A stretch of 64,000 nucleotides of DNA. It comes from Pogonophryne albipinna. Taxonomy: Eukaryota > Chordata > Actinopteri > Perciformes > Artedidraconidae. Positions 37,801 through 45,382 of this stretch are shown one piece after another; position 1 is the first letter of the stretch, and each line of letters starts with the position of its first letter. The position numbers and the translations under genes were made by a program. Location: positions 3,962,424 to 4,026,423 of the forward strand of contig CM053256.1 of NCBI GenBank assembly GCA_028583405.1. Direction: 5' to 3'. The notes under the pieces were generated by a model. The model was not told where the DNA came from and searched no databases. It worked only from the letters and a program-made list of their open reading frames with translations.

Positions 37801-40800
37801 CAGGTCATTGACTCGGTCCACCCGTGTGGCTCTGGGATTTTTGCTCACCGTTCTTGTGATCATTTTGACCCCACGGGGTGAGATCTTGCGTGGAGCCCCA
37901 GATCGAGGGAGATTAGCAGTGGTCTTGTATGTCTTCCATTTTCTAATAATTGCTCCCACAGTTGATTTCCTCACACCAAGCTGCTTACCTATTGCATATT
38001 CAGTCTTGCCAGCCTGGTGCAGGTCTACAATTTTGTTTCTGGTGTCCTTTGACAGCTCTTTGGTCTTGGCCATAGTGGAGTTTGGAGTGTGACTGTTTGA
38101 GGTTGTGGACAGGTGTCTTTTATACTGATAACGAGTTCAAACAAGTGCCATTAATACAGTTAACGAGTGGAGGACAGAGGAGGCTCTTAAAGAAGAAGTT
38201 ACAGGTCTGTGAGAGCCAGAAATCTTGTTTGTTTGTAGGTGACCAAATACTTATTTTACCGAGGAATTTACCAATTAATTCATTAAAAATCCTACAATGT
38301 GATTTCCTGGATTCTTTCCCCCCATTCTGTCTCTCATAGTTGAAGTGTACCTTGATGAAAATTACAGGCCTCTCATCTTTTTAAGTGGGAGAACTTGCAC
38401 AATTGGTGGCTGACTAAATACTTTTTTGCCCCACTGTACCTCTAGTCAGCGGCCAGACGTTTTTTATATTTTTCTGTATGTTGGACACCTCTGCTCTAAA
38501 GGGACTAAGAGCAGTGTCAAAGAAGGAGCTTTACGTTTTTTTAGAAAAAGATTAATAAGCTCTAAGAAAGTGAGATCTGTCACCCTGCCAGTGTGACTGC
38601 CGTTAGCACATGAGCACATTCCCTCCATTTTAGCTTCACCGCATTGTCCAGACATTTTAGGATTCATTCATAACCCTAACCCTCAATGGCCTGGCCCCGC
38701 CCTACCTCTCTGAGCTGCTACACCCCTACACTCGCCTTCTCAGGTCAGCTGATCACCTGCTCCTTAATGTGCCGAAAACTAAGCTAAAGCTCAAATAGGA
38801 CCGGGCTTTTCCCTTTTACGGCCCCTAAAACTGTGGAACGCTCTGCCCCTCCACGTTAGACAGGCTCCTACACTGTCAGCTTTTAAATCGCGTCTTAAAG
38901 CCCACCTCTTCTCCTTAGCGTTCTGCGTTTTGTAGATTGTTGCTTTTATTGCTTTTAAATGGTATATTGTTTTTACTATATGGCTGTTATTCGTATTCTT
39001 GTTTATTTTGTGTTCTTACCTTTATTTGTTTTTGTTTTGAGAGCTGTGCTGTGGGATCTTTTTGTATTTCTCTGAACAGCACTTTGGTCTGGAGGTTTTA
39101 AAGTGCTTTATAAATAAAGTTGGATTGGAAGAAGTGCTCTGACACTAAAACAAAGTCGAGAAGTGTCTTCCTTTGAGCTGCACACAGTAGCACAATTGAT
39201 ACAACAATATAAGGGGTTGTTTTCCTGTCCCTGTAATAGGGTGGAGCACGAGAGCAGACAGAAGAAAGCTTCATCAGACGTGAAGGTGAAGCAGGAGGAT
39301 CCGTTCGGGGGGTCCACAGACGAAAACACAGACGCTGAGGCTGAAGAGGATCTCCCCATCCCTGAGCTCCCAGGTGAGGCTCTCTTTGTTCTTGTCTCCT
39401 GTCTCTGTCTGTTCCTATCAAAGAAACAAGATGTCCTCCATTACTCTTTGGACATTGCAAACCCTGACAGAAAGTAATTAGATGGCTTTCAGGAAACACC
39501 ACACACAAACATCAACTGTTTTTCTCAGTTTTCTTCTGTGCTTTGCTGCTTTATCAAATAGCACCTGTAATTGCTCCACTTTCCCATTGTATAGTAGTAA
39601 GCCTTTATCTGCCCATTTTCTCATTTACCCCAGACTTCCTGAGAGGAAAGCACTTTTTCCTCTATGGTAAATTTCCCAACAACGAGAGGCGCCTTCTGCT
39701 GAGATACATTGTTGCCTTCAACGGGTGAGAAACACCATTTAAGAGCACAACACAAGTGCATCACTACTTTAATTGGTCATGGGAATTCACTGAGATGTTG
39801 TACGATCGTATAGAAACATAATATTGTCTTGGCTGCAGGCTGATCGAGGACTACATGACGGAGAAGGTGCAGTTTGTGGTGACCAGTGAAGGGTGGCACG
39901 ACTCCTTTGAAGACGTGAGTTTCATTGTCGCTTCCCCCTAAAAACCATTAGATTTCAACATTTCTGTGCATATGGATTAGAGCATAAGGACATGAGTTTT
40001 TGAAGGTTACGTACACTGTGATCTACGGGCTTTATCTTTAGATTTGTTAACCCTTTTGTTCGCTGCTGAACACTTTGACAACATGGATATATCCTTCAAA
40101 CACATCATTTAGACTCTTCTATCTGTTTTTCTCGGCGGGGGGGGGGGGGGGTTGGTTGGTTGGTTGGTTATCGAATGGTCAATTATACAGAGTGCACAGC
40201 TCCATTTAAAAAGTAGCAAAGGAAGACATGTCACAAAGGCAAAAACACTTCTTTGGCATTTGCTTTTAAGCAGCTACTTCTCTTTTCACAGGGTATAAAT
40301 AAAAGCATTGCAGCAAATTGGGAACCTGAGTATTTTAGCCTTGCAGTGAAAATGCAGCACTGTTGGGAAAGAGTGTCTTTTAAATCTATTTACAGACTGC
40401 TATGAAAATGATGGGGGTTAAAAAACACCCATCTCTCCAAAACATATACGAGCAGTCCATTATCAGACAGGCAAACAAACTTGTGTCTGATCCCACCCAT
40501 ATACTCCAGAATTCCAGCTCCTACCTTCTGGTAGAAGATTCAGTGTTCCCAAGAGCAGGCTGAACCGCTATAAGCACTCATTCCTACCTAGGTCCATTAA
40601 GCTTCTTAACATTCACATGAAATGAAATGTAGTCAAATGTAATGAAATGTACTTTTTAAATGTTGGCCATGAGGGGTAGTGCAATAGGTCGCCATTGTCA
40701 GTATGTGCGTCTGTGTATTGTGTTTGTTCAAACGGTGTATGACTGATGATATGTGTATGTCTCTTAATGTCCACTATGTTTGTATATGTACATGTATGCG

Positions 40801-41122
40801 GAACTGCAGGACGGAGTCCAGAACAAATGTCCTTACGGGGGCAATAAAGTATATCGTATCGTATTTGAAAAGAGTATTTGAGAGCCTTGAAAGCATCTGA
40901 ACAAGCAGAGTTTCAGAGCTTTTTAAAGGTCATACCGTTTAGTTATCTGCGCATTATAATGCAACACTGGATGACCTTTCTTTCCACTCGCTTTCACTCT
41001 CAATTTCCTCACAGGCGCTGATGGAGAACGGCAATCTGAACTTTGTCAAACCCGCATGGATTTACGCAATCAATGAACGACAAAAGATTCTGCCCTATCA
41101 GCCCTACTCTGTTGTCCCCTGA
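10283..41122 (+). CDS. xrcc1: XRCC1, DNA single-strand break repair scaffold (complete, 17 exons)
   Basis: Exons: 10283-10333, 10726-10818, 12635-12742, 12846-13004, 13588-13665, 14795-14918, 15136-15260, 17180-17342, 17428-17662, 20001-20117, 24970-25051, 26182-26281, 35781-35829, 39240-39373, 39634-39724, 39839-39914, 41015-41122. All have GT/AG borders and compatible phases. They total 1893 nt (630 residues; human is 633). Known role: a nuclear scaffold joining DNA polymerase beta (N-terminal domain, about 1-155), PARP products (BRCT1, about 335-420), PNKP/aprataxin/APLF (phosphorylated acidic linker) and DNA ligase III (BRCT2, about 540-630). Seen here: [12 protein letters not shown] start, the REV1-binding F190-F191 pair, a basic NLS-like KR...SKK stretch near 250-270, and two GSTD docking motifs (469-474, 517-526). 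C12 is kept, but the human C20 position is Lys. Introns are expanded by transposons; the largest is 9.5 kb. Confidence 0.97.
10547..10565. repeat. Poly-C tract (19 C) in xrcc1 intron 1
   Basis: Uninterrupted run of cytosines, a length-unstable homopolymer. Confidence 0.95.
11702..12524. mobile_element. Probable non-autonomous hAT-like element in xrcc1 intron 2
   Basis: The left end (CAGAGTTTCCGTTAG, then GCCGGTCAA) and the right end (TTGCCGGTC ... CGGTAACGGAAACTT) are imperfect inverted repeats. The interior is GC-richer than the flanking intron and has no coding signature. A short 19-bp tandem duplication (aactattcttgtctgtcac) lies near 12403-12440. I could not define a clean target-site duplication, so the ends are approximate. 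Confidence 0.55.
13360..13556 (+). repeat. LINE-type 3' tail fragment in xrcc1 intron 4
   Basis: Ends in ttttgcactctgg ... aatttcgttacactgtgc ... aatgacaataaag, the usual 3' tail of truncated fish non-LTR elements. No coding part remains. Confidence 0.45.
13666..14794. other. xrcc1 intron 5, no element recognised
   Basis: AT-rich intron with a pyrimidine tract before the acceptor at 14794. No repeat or extra exon is supported. Confidence 0.4.
15340..16260. repeat. Diverged copy of the X-box repeat family in xrcc1 intron 7
   Basis: Segments match the better copy at 33.5-34.6 kb. Examples are aaagaaagtaacaaggcttgggaaagca at 15791-15818, followed by gcaaacttttgaact (compare 33613-33672), and the stretch around 16080-16250 (compare 34440-34610). 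Degenerate CCATGGTGA motifs at 16008 and 16053 correspond to the X-box-like palindromes of the other copy. No coding capacity is seen. Confidence 0.7.
16575..16650 (-). repeat. tRNA-like (SINE or pseudo-tRNA) fragment
   Basis: Read on the minus strand this gives GGGCGCCCTAAAGCTCAGTTGG, with an A-box-like pol III element and a stem-forming end. It resembles tRNA-derived repeats scattered through fish genomes. It does not fold into a complete clover-leaf, so I do not call a functional tRNA. Confidence 0.4.
17762..19057. mobile_element. Non-autonomous hAT-like element (1296 bp) in xrcc1 intron 9
   Basis: The ends CAGGGCTGCACATAACT and AGTTATGTGCACCCCTG are inverted repeats. The flanks TTTATATA (17754-17761) and ATTATATA (19058-19065) agree at 7 of 8 positions as a target-site duplication. 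It contains a (GA)n tract (17868-17903). A short run near 18790-18847 could encode an acidic [17 protein letters not shown] tail. This may be a remnant of a captured or transposase sequence, but no transposase core is visible. Confidence 0.75.
20118..22800. other. xrcc1 intron 10, left part, no element recognised
   Basis: Contains a 16-G run at 22463-22478 and AT-rich sequence. No exon, RNA gene or clear repeat can be supported. The short open frames here look random. Confidence 0.4.
22800..23268 (+). mobile_element. 5'-truncated non-LTR retrotransposon, RT C-terminal tail and 3' UTR
   Basis: A frame ending at 23070 encodes [20 protein letters not shown], then [15 protein letters not shown] and [12 protein letters not shown]. 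This is the conserved extreme C-terminus of fish LINE reverse transcriptases. A preceding stretch ([19 protein letters not shown]) belongs to the same tail but is interrupted by a stop. The 3' UTR ends near 23268 (gattacaaattaaaagttg). It is a dead fragment in xrcc1 intron 10. Confidence 0.7.
23912..24567. mobile_element. T2/Kolobok-like MITE, TTAA target site
   Basis: The left end TTAAAGGTCCCATGTCATG and right end CATGACATGGGACCTTTTAA are inverted repeats bounded by TTAA. TTAAAGGRR ends with a TTAA duplication are the hallmark described for the T2 (Kolobok-related) MITEs. The interior is GC-rich with (AC)n/(TG)n tracts. Related elements are at 43333-43760 and 47161-47633. Confidence 0.75.
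25083..25830. repeat. Interspersed fish retro-repeat in xrcc1 intron 11
   Basis: Starts with caaatcaagttttatttata and tagcacatttataaacg, close to the start of the repeat at 27836 (an L2-type 3' end read in reverse). It continues with the common fish segment gggagagcaacagaggaggg / atccctctcccaggacgga. It is probably a non-autonomous element carrying a LINE-like 3' end. No coding function. Confidence 0.55.
26282..27464. other. xrcc1 intron 12, left part, nothing recognised
   Basis: AT-rich intronic sequence. An open frame at 26409-26651 has no family resemblance and no splice support. Confidence 0.4.
27465..28800 (+). mobile_element. LINE fragment (RT C-terminus and 3' UTR) split by a second LINE fragment
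   Basis: The left part (27465-27835) encodes pieces such as [20 protein letters not shown] and [20 protein letters not shown], with frame breaks. They are typical of a fish non-LTR reverse-transcriptase C-terminus. The right part (28448-28800) carries the end of that frame and the 3' UTR with aatgggattttacctggtta / aataaagg. The inserted block at 27836-28447 is an unrelated minus-strand fragment. Confidence 0.65.
27836..28447 (-). mobile_element. Minus-strand L2-type LINE 3' fragment nested in another LINE
   Basis: On the minus strand it encodes [20 protein letters not shown] and [20 protein letters not shown], the L2-clade RT C-terminal signature. A 3' UTR follows, ending in the reverse of caaatcaaggtttatttata. 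It is truncated at its 5' end. Confidence 0.75.
28812..28849. repeat. (AC)n microsatellite
   Basis: About 18 ACAC repeats ending in CGCG, just after the LINE 3' tail. Confidence 0.95.
28850..29636. other. Intronic spacer, nothing recognised
   Basis: xrcc1 intron 12. AT-rich, with no gene or repeat that I can name. Confidence 0.35.
29932..31650 (-). pseudogene. L2 reverse transcriptase, broken by frameshifts
   Basis: The longest open segment (31045-30236, 269 residues) begins [19 protein letters not shown]. It holds the RT core [17 protein letters not shown] and the catalytic YADDTQ box, then [10 protein letters not shown] and QNAAARLVF near its end. The thumb and C-terminal part continue in a second frame (30348-29932, with [20 protein letters not shown] and [12 protein letters not shown]). 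That indicates a frameshift at about 30270. Upstream RT sequence (31647-31360 and 31300-31045) is also out of register. It is a retrotransposon enzyme, not a host gene. Confidence 0.9.
31857..32820 (-). pseudogene. L2 apurinic-like endonuclease domain, frameshifted
   Basis: The N-terminal portion lies in one frame ([31 protein letters not shown]). The rest lies in another ([20 protein letters not shown], and [11 protein letters not shown] with the SDH catalytic motif). These are the conserved APE-type endonuclease motifs of LINE ORF2. The switch of frame near 32550 indicates an indel. Confidence 0.85.
33692..34296. promoter_or_regulatory. Array of palindromic RFX X-box-like motifs
   Basis: Four 14-mers match the X-box consensus GTNRCC-N2-RGYAAC: GTCGCCATGGCAAC (33692-33705 and 34136-34149), GTTGCCATGGTAAC (33839-33852) and GTTGCCATGGCAAC (34283-34296). 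A fifth is close but off-consensus (GTTTCCATGGAAAC, 33988-34001). Each is followed by ggcat. RFX factors bind such sites in ciliary and immune genes. Here they sit in a repeat inside an intron, so function is unproven. Confidence 0.55.
35335..35370. repeat. Perfect 36-bp palindrome at the end of the repeat element
   Basis: An 18-bp arm (GTTAGTGGGAATGCTGTT) is followed directly by its exact reverse complement, with GTTAAC at the centre. It can extrude as a hairpin and probably marks the 3' terminus of the HLE-like repeat. Confidence 0.95.
36837..38436 (-). mobile_element. Tc1/mariner transposon (1.6 kb) with long inverted repeats, TA target site
   Basis: Long terminal inverted repeats of about 205 bp (36837-37045 and 38232-38436) begin CAGTGGGGCAAAAAAGTATT. 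TA dinucleotides flank them at 36835-36836 and 38437-38438. Each repeat has an outer and an inner conserved block (the inner contains AAATAAGTATTTGGTCA), the IR/DR-type layout of fish Tc1 elements. It encodes an uninterrupted transposase on the minus strand and lies within the 36381-38493 hAT element. Confidence 0.95.
37051..38073 (-). CDS. Tc1-family DD34E transposase, intact 340 residues
   Basis: The single open frame starts [20 protein letters not shown] and ends NKGYITKY, the length and boundaries usual for vertebrate Tc1 transposases. Residues 1-110 form the paired-like bipartite helix-turn-helix region that binds the terminal repeats. The catalytic triad is visible as D153 ([11 protein letters not shown]), D244 ([10 protein letters not shown]) and E279 ([11 protein letters not shown]), with 34 residues between the last two. 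The glycine-rich [12 protein letters not shown] box is at 187-197. No stop or frameshift is present, which is uncommon for fish Tc1 copies and suggests a young insertion. The enzyme cuts and pastes DNA at TA sites. Activity and expression cannot be inferred. Confidence 0.95.
   Translation of the reverse strand: MAKTKELSKDTRNKIVDLHQAGKTEYAIGKQLGVRKSTVGAIIRKWKTYKTTANLPRSGAPRKISPRGVKMITRTVSKNPRATRVDRVNDLQRAGTKVTKATISNTLRRQGLKSCSARRVPLLKPVHVQARLKFAREHLDDPEEDWENGIWSDETKIELFGKNSTRRVWRRKNAELHPKNTIPTVKHGGGNIMLWGCFSAKGPGRLIRVKERMNGAMYREILSDNLLPSARALKMKRGWVVQHDNDPKHTARATKEWLRKKHFKVLEWPSQSPDLNPLENLWKELKVRVAQRQLQNITALEEICMEEWAKIPATVCENLVKTYRKRLTSVIANKGYITKY
38664..39135 (+). mobile_element. 5'-truncated L2-type LINE, RT C-terminal tail and 3' UTR
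   Basis: It encodes [20 protein letters not shown], then [27 protein letters not shown] and [11 protein letters not shown], with breaks. This is the signature of the end of L2-clade ORF2. The 3' UTR ends aaagtgctttataaataaag. It lies in xrcc1 intron 13, just before exon 14. Confidence 0.75.
40137..40170. repeat. 15-G tract followed by (TTGG)n in xrcc1 intron 16
   Basis: A run of 15 guanines followed by ttggttggttggttgg; simple sequence, length-unstable. Confidence 0.9.
40360..40866 (+). mobile_element. LINE 3' fragment in xrcc1 intron 16
   Basis: It encodes [20 protein letters not shown] and [16 protein letters not shown], related to the tail found at 22921-23070. A 3' UTR follows, ending gcaataaagtatatcgtatc with a short tandem tail. 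It is truncated and frame-broken. Confidence 0.6.
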
Positions 41123-41235
41123 ACAATATCCTGTACATACATACACAGATGAGCAGACACACTTACACTCAGTTTCCTGAACAATGGAGCAAAGGTTTTT
41201 CTTTCTTCTGATTTGCAGCTTCCTGAGAGACAAGC

Positions 41236-41241
41236 AATAAA
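41236..41241 (+). terminator. Candidate poly(A) signal of xrcc1
   Basis: AATAAA lies 114 bp after the xrcc1 stop codon at 41120-41122. It is the first consensus signal downstream. Other signals at about 41555 and 42017 could extend the 3' UTR. Confidence 0.5.
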
Positions 41242-41299
41242 CAAACTACAGTTCATTAATGCTTTTACACTTTCTACTGGCCATCATGAAACGAGTTCA

Positions 41300-43330
41300 A
41301 CCCTGATGTTCCTTGCTTTCTGCTAAGATGGGAGAAGAATATTTTAAAATGTGGTGTGTAATGTTAGGATAAGGTTTAGATTCATGGTTAGCTTTTTAGT
41401 TCAAGGTTGTTAGTTTTATCTTGACCAGAAGGGAAAATGTTCTTCATCAGTGTCGTATCAGGCGCTCTTTGTGGACAAAGCACACACACTCTGATTCCTC
41501 TGTTACTGTGATGCAGTTTGTTGCTGCTCACCTCGAGAACCTCACTCTCTGGAAATAAATGACCCGCTGTCCTCACTGCCAGCAGCACTGATAACACTCT
41601 GACTTGGGTAAGCGGGGAGACCATTATGAAACCAGCAGTGAAAGTCAGCTGAAGAAAAGTGCCATTTTTCTATTGCTGCAGCTACCAAATGCAGAAATCA
41701 GGAAACAGTATTCTACAACAATAAATAAATACTGGAGTTTGTTTTTCTCCTATTTTATTAAAAGCCATGATTTGGAAAGTGATGGATTTCTCTGTGTCAA
41801 TGCTTGATAATGCTTGAGTTTGCGATTTGTTTTTTGAGTCATGTTCGTGGAATGAATATTAGAAGAAATTGACAGATGTGTTTTGCGGCACTCGAGATTT
41901 CCTTAATGCTTCTTAAGACAAGAAGAAGAGTTGTCGAGCTTACCGTCTGCTTTTCCGAAGCAATTTAAGTCTCTTTAACTTGTTTTTGTTCTTATGCTAC
42001 TTAATTATTTTGTCAAAATAAAAAAATTGATTTTTAATGAAAGGTATTTCTCTCATAATTATTCATCTAACTGTCTTTGCACTTAGCTGCTCTCGTCCCT
42101 TCCTATTCCTCCCTCTCTGTGGCTGCAGCTCGAGAGGCACTCTCTGCTTCTCTCTTGAGACGCTTTCTCCTCTCTCTTCAATTTACTTCTCGTCCTGTTT
42201 TGTGCCCCGGAGCCACCGGGTCTTCTGCTCTTCACTCAAGGGGATTAGAAAGCTGGAAAGTAGACGTGAGATGGGGAGAAGGGGAGGGCTGCGGGGAGAG
42301 AGGCTGCAGGAAAGATGGAAAGGTTTGGATGCCTTTTTAGAGTAGCCAAGGATCAGACTGTTTTATTTTTCTTGATAATTCACACACAGGAGAGAAATGT
42401 GGGCTGCCTTGCACCTGGTGCTTCCCATTAAGAGGTAGAGTGCAAGGTCCAATCCATTTAGGACCTGAAGCAAGAGAATTTACAGCAGCTGACGGCATCA
42501 TACTGATACAATGTCATATTTCATTTAAATGCAGTTTGGTTGTAAATATGGCAGAGAGGGTGGGCTGCTTTCAAATTGTCCCATCGTCCCATCTTATTCT
42601 TGTCACCTTGATCACTTCCTGTCAGATTTATTCCTTGCTCATTGCATTTTTATGTCTCCTGTGAAATTCAGCAATGACCTTGGATGACTGCTAAAATAGC
42701 CGAACATTGTTTGACTTTGTAGATGTAATACTCATTATCACCGGCACCCTGTGTAAGTCAATTGTAATGTCAATCTTTCAATTTGTATGTACAGTAGATG
42801 TCTTGCACGGATAGATTTTTATGTTTTAAAAAAAATAAGATTTCACTTCTTTAATCTTATATTCTCTATTTTATCTCAGGATCTTCCTACAGTACTGACT
42901 CAGTGGGGGGGGGGGGGGGGTATTTTTCAAAGAAGTTATTCATATTTTATATTTCTAATTAACTTCACTTAAGCTGTCAAAGGTATTTGTCCTTGTGAAT
43001 AAACTCCACATTAAATCTACTTTGATTGAATGTTTTGAGACAATGAAATGGGAACACTTCTCAAAGGAACTGCTAGGGCTATGTTTCTCAGCTTTTATCT
43101 GATATCTTTCAGCCCAAAGTAAGCCAACACAAGATGTTCTCTTTACTCTGTCACTCAGCATTGTCATGATACTGTATAACAAACATGTTTATTGAATGGT
43201 TATTCACACTGGATTTCAATGTAGTTAAGTATTAATGAATAGGCTGACTAGATCAAGTTAAAGGTTAAAATGTGTCCCTGCAGAGTACAGATGCTCCTGC
43301 AAATTCAAATGAAGCAGACCCAATGGCACC
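41300..43330. other. Intergenic region after xrcc1, left part
   Basis: Contains CT-rich sequence (42095-42190) and a 16-G run at 42905-42920. Open frames at 42037-42345 are compositional. I see no gene. Confidence 0.4.
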
Positions 43331-43332
43331 AA

Positions 43333-43760
43333 GTTACCCTATTATGCTCATTTTCAGGTTTCATAACTTCATGTAGTGCCTCCTCTATTGTGAAATGTTT
43401 CCATGCTTTAATCTTCAAAATGATCTTGATTTGTTGTGCTGCAGCAGCTTTTTTCACCCTCTGTCTGAAACCAGAGCCCAGTCTGCTCTGATTGGTTAGC
43501 TAGCCGGCACTGTTGTGATTGGTCAACCGTAAGAGATGTCCCGCCCCTAAGCTAATCACATACAATTTGTTGCAGCGCTAGCCAATAGAAGCGTGAGTGT
43601 TACGCAGTGATGTCACTATGTTGAAGAAGTTAACAAAGGATAGGGATTGAGGCGGGTTGAGGGACTTTGGGATTTTTAGCGCTTGCAGACCATTCAAATG
43701 CACAAAAACATATATAGCACGAAAGGGAAAACCCCCAAAAGCATATTAGGACCCCTTTAA
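43333..43760. mobile_element. T2/Kolobok-like MITE (left end degenerate)
   Basis: The right end reads inward as TTAAAGGGGTCCTAATATGC. The left end TTACCCTATTATGCTCATTT is a worn complement. Internal sequence (gctctgattggttagctagc, then ctaatcacat) resembles other fish elements of this type. No coding capacity. Confidence 0.6.
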
Positions 43761-45025
43761 CCCTACCCCTAAAAAACCATTGTACAAAACCATGCAGTCC
43801 CCATGGAAATCAAAATGGTAGTACACAAACCAAACTATTTCTATTACAAATATAAAAAAGGTAATGGGATGTATTATGAAGAAAGACATTTCAGTTTAGT
43901 ACAAAACATATTTTATTAATTGATGCATTACATACCACTGTAAATCTGCAGCTGGTGACGGGGGTCAATTACATACTGCTGGGTAGTTTCATCTGTAATA
44001 TCCCATCACTTATGTGTTGCACTACATGGGTTTTAAATAATGTGTTTACTCAATCAAAGCGCTAAGAAGTTGTCTTAATCAGTAAATATTGTTTATGTAG
44101 TCGTGCTGACCTTCCCAGATAATTCTAAGCAAAAGCTTCTGAGGCAAATGCTTTGCTCTCATGTTGAATATCTTTTCTTTTTTCTTTTCTAAATCAGTTT
44201 CTTATTTTTCTTTCTGCTTTTCCCTTTGGCCCCAGCTATCAGTAATGGTTAGCATCGCCAGCTTGCAGGACTATGCCACTGAGATTTCTTTATGATTTAT
44301 TGCAAGTACTGAGAGCTTTGACAATCTTATTGCCTGGTGTCTTGAAATCAGATTTGCCACATGGACTCATTTACTTCTGTTCAAGTCCATAGTAGGCTAT
44401 AACATCTCTGGAGCCTATCTTTTTATTTTAGATGTTGCTATTACAGGAATTACCATCACAGTAAATTAAAAAAAAACTCAGAAAATTGCATCAGAGCCTT
44501 AATATCAGGCAAGGGTTCTACATAGCTACTGATACTCTGCTTATTGCTTTCTATTAAAGTGAACTTGCTAAAGAAATGTAATCAAACTATTAAAACTGCA
44601 TTAAATACATTGTGTGTGTAAATGAGGAGAAGTTACGTTTTATTTATTTTCAGGGAAATCACCCCATCATACCCTAATGGCAATAGTCACGTTTTTAGCT
44701 TAAGCCTACTATGAAATAAATGGAAGTAATCTGTTTCCACTTTAACTTCAGTTAGAGGTAGAGGTTTTTTAGCCTATATTGTTAGATGTGTCGTGTTTTT
44801 CCCTGGAAAATGTTAATATAATTCCTGTTTCTTTTTTCTCTATTTAAATGTTTTGAGTAGCAGATTAATATTAATTGATACCTGTTATTGGAAAGTGTGG
44901 TTTTTTGCATTTTGGTAGAGATTTGACTAGAGGAGTCTATTATTGATCTCCCCGATGTAAATATGTCGAACCGTTCACTTTGTGCATAGCCTATGTCCCA
45001 TTATGTGAAATATAACTGGCTCCAT
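43761..45025. other. Intergenic region before the dopamine-receptor gene
   Basis: AT-rich sequence with no coding or repeat signature that I can support. Confidence 0.35.
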
Positions 45026-45030
45026 CACAG

Positions 45031-45382
45031 CCAATAGCGTAGCAGTATTTCTTCTTCGACGATTATTTCTTCTTCTCCAAGTATAAACAACAGAAACTAC
45101 GCGAAACCAACCTCCTTAATGTTCTCCAACTATCTCCATCCTCCTCCTCGTGCGAGCCTCTCGCGCTGGACACCGCGAGTAGGGAAACCGACTGACCGCG
45201 GGGACTTAACGAGTGCGTATGTGTGTGTGCCCAAGTGTGTGTGTGTGGACCGTTCACAGACGTCCTGCCTGAGGTCAAGGTGGGAGATTCGGCAGTAAAT
45301 TGCGAGATGGGAGGCAGCAGCCTGACAGACACCGGTGTTGTTCCTGAGAGGACCTGGATGTGAGCAGCTCTGCCGGGAAAGG
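45031..45382 (+). promoter_or_regulatory. Candidate promoter and non-coding first exon of the D2-type receptor gene
   Basis: A CCAAT box (45031-45035) is followed by a locally GC-rich stretch of about 300 bp ending in a consensus donor (gggaaagg|gtaagt, GT at 45383). It contains no long plus-strand frame. DRD2 genes have a non-coding first exon separated by a large intron from the start-codon exon. The next matching acceptor (tttcag at 57474) lies just before the receptor ATG. The link is inferred from this layout; no transcript evidence is available. Confidence 0.4.

Larger units (their letters stand above)
36381..38493. mobile_element. hAT element interrupted by a Tc1 transposon, TSD CTCTAAAG
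   Basis: The left end CAGGAGTGTCCAAACTATGG and the right end TTGGACACCTCTG (inward CAGAGGTGTCCAA) are inverted repeats. CTCTAAAG is duplicated at 36373-36380 and 38494-38501. Without the Tc1 insertion the element is about 510 bp, with subterminal GGCCC-rich sequence and no transposase. It lies in xrcc1 intron 13. Confidence 0.9.

Noticed and set aside
42037..42345. Ser/Leu-rich frames in the xrcc1 downstream region
   Set aside because: They follow from a CT-rich tract; no domain or supporting signals.
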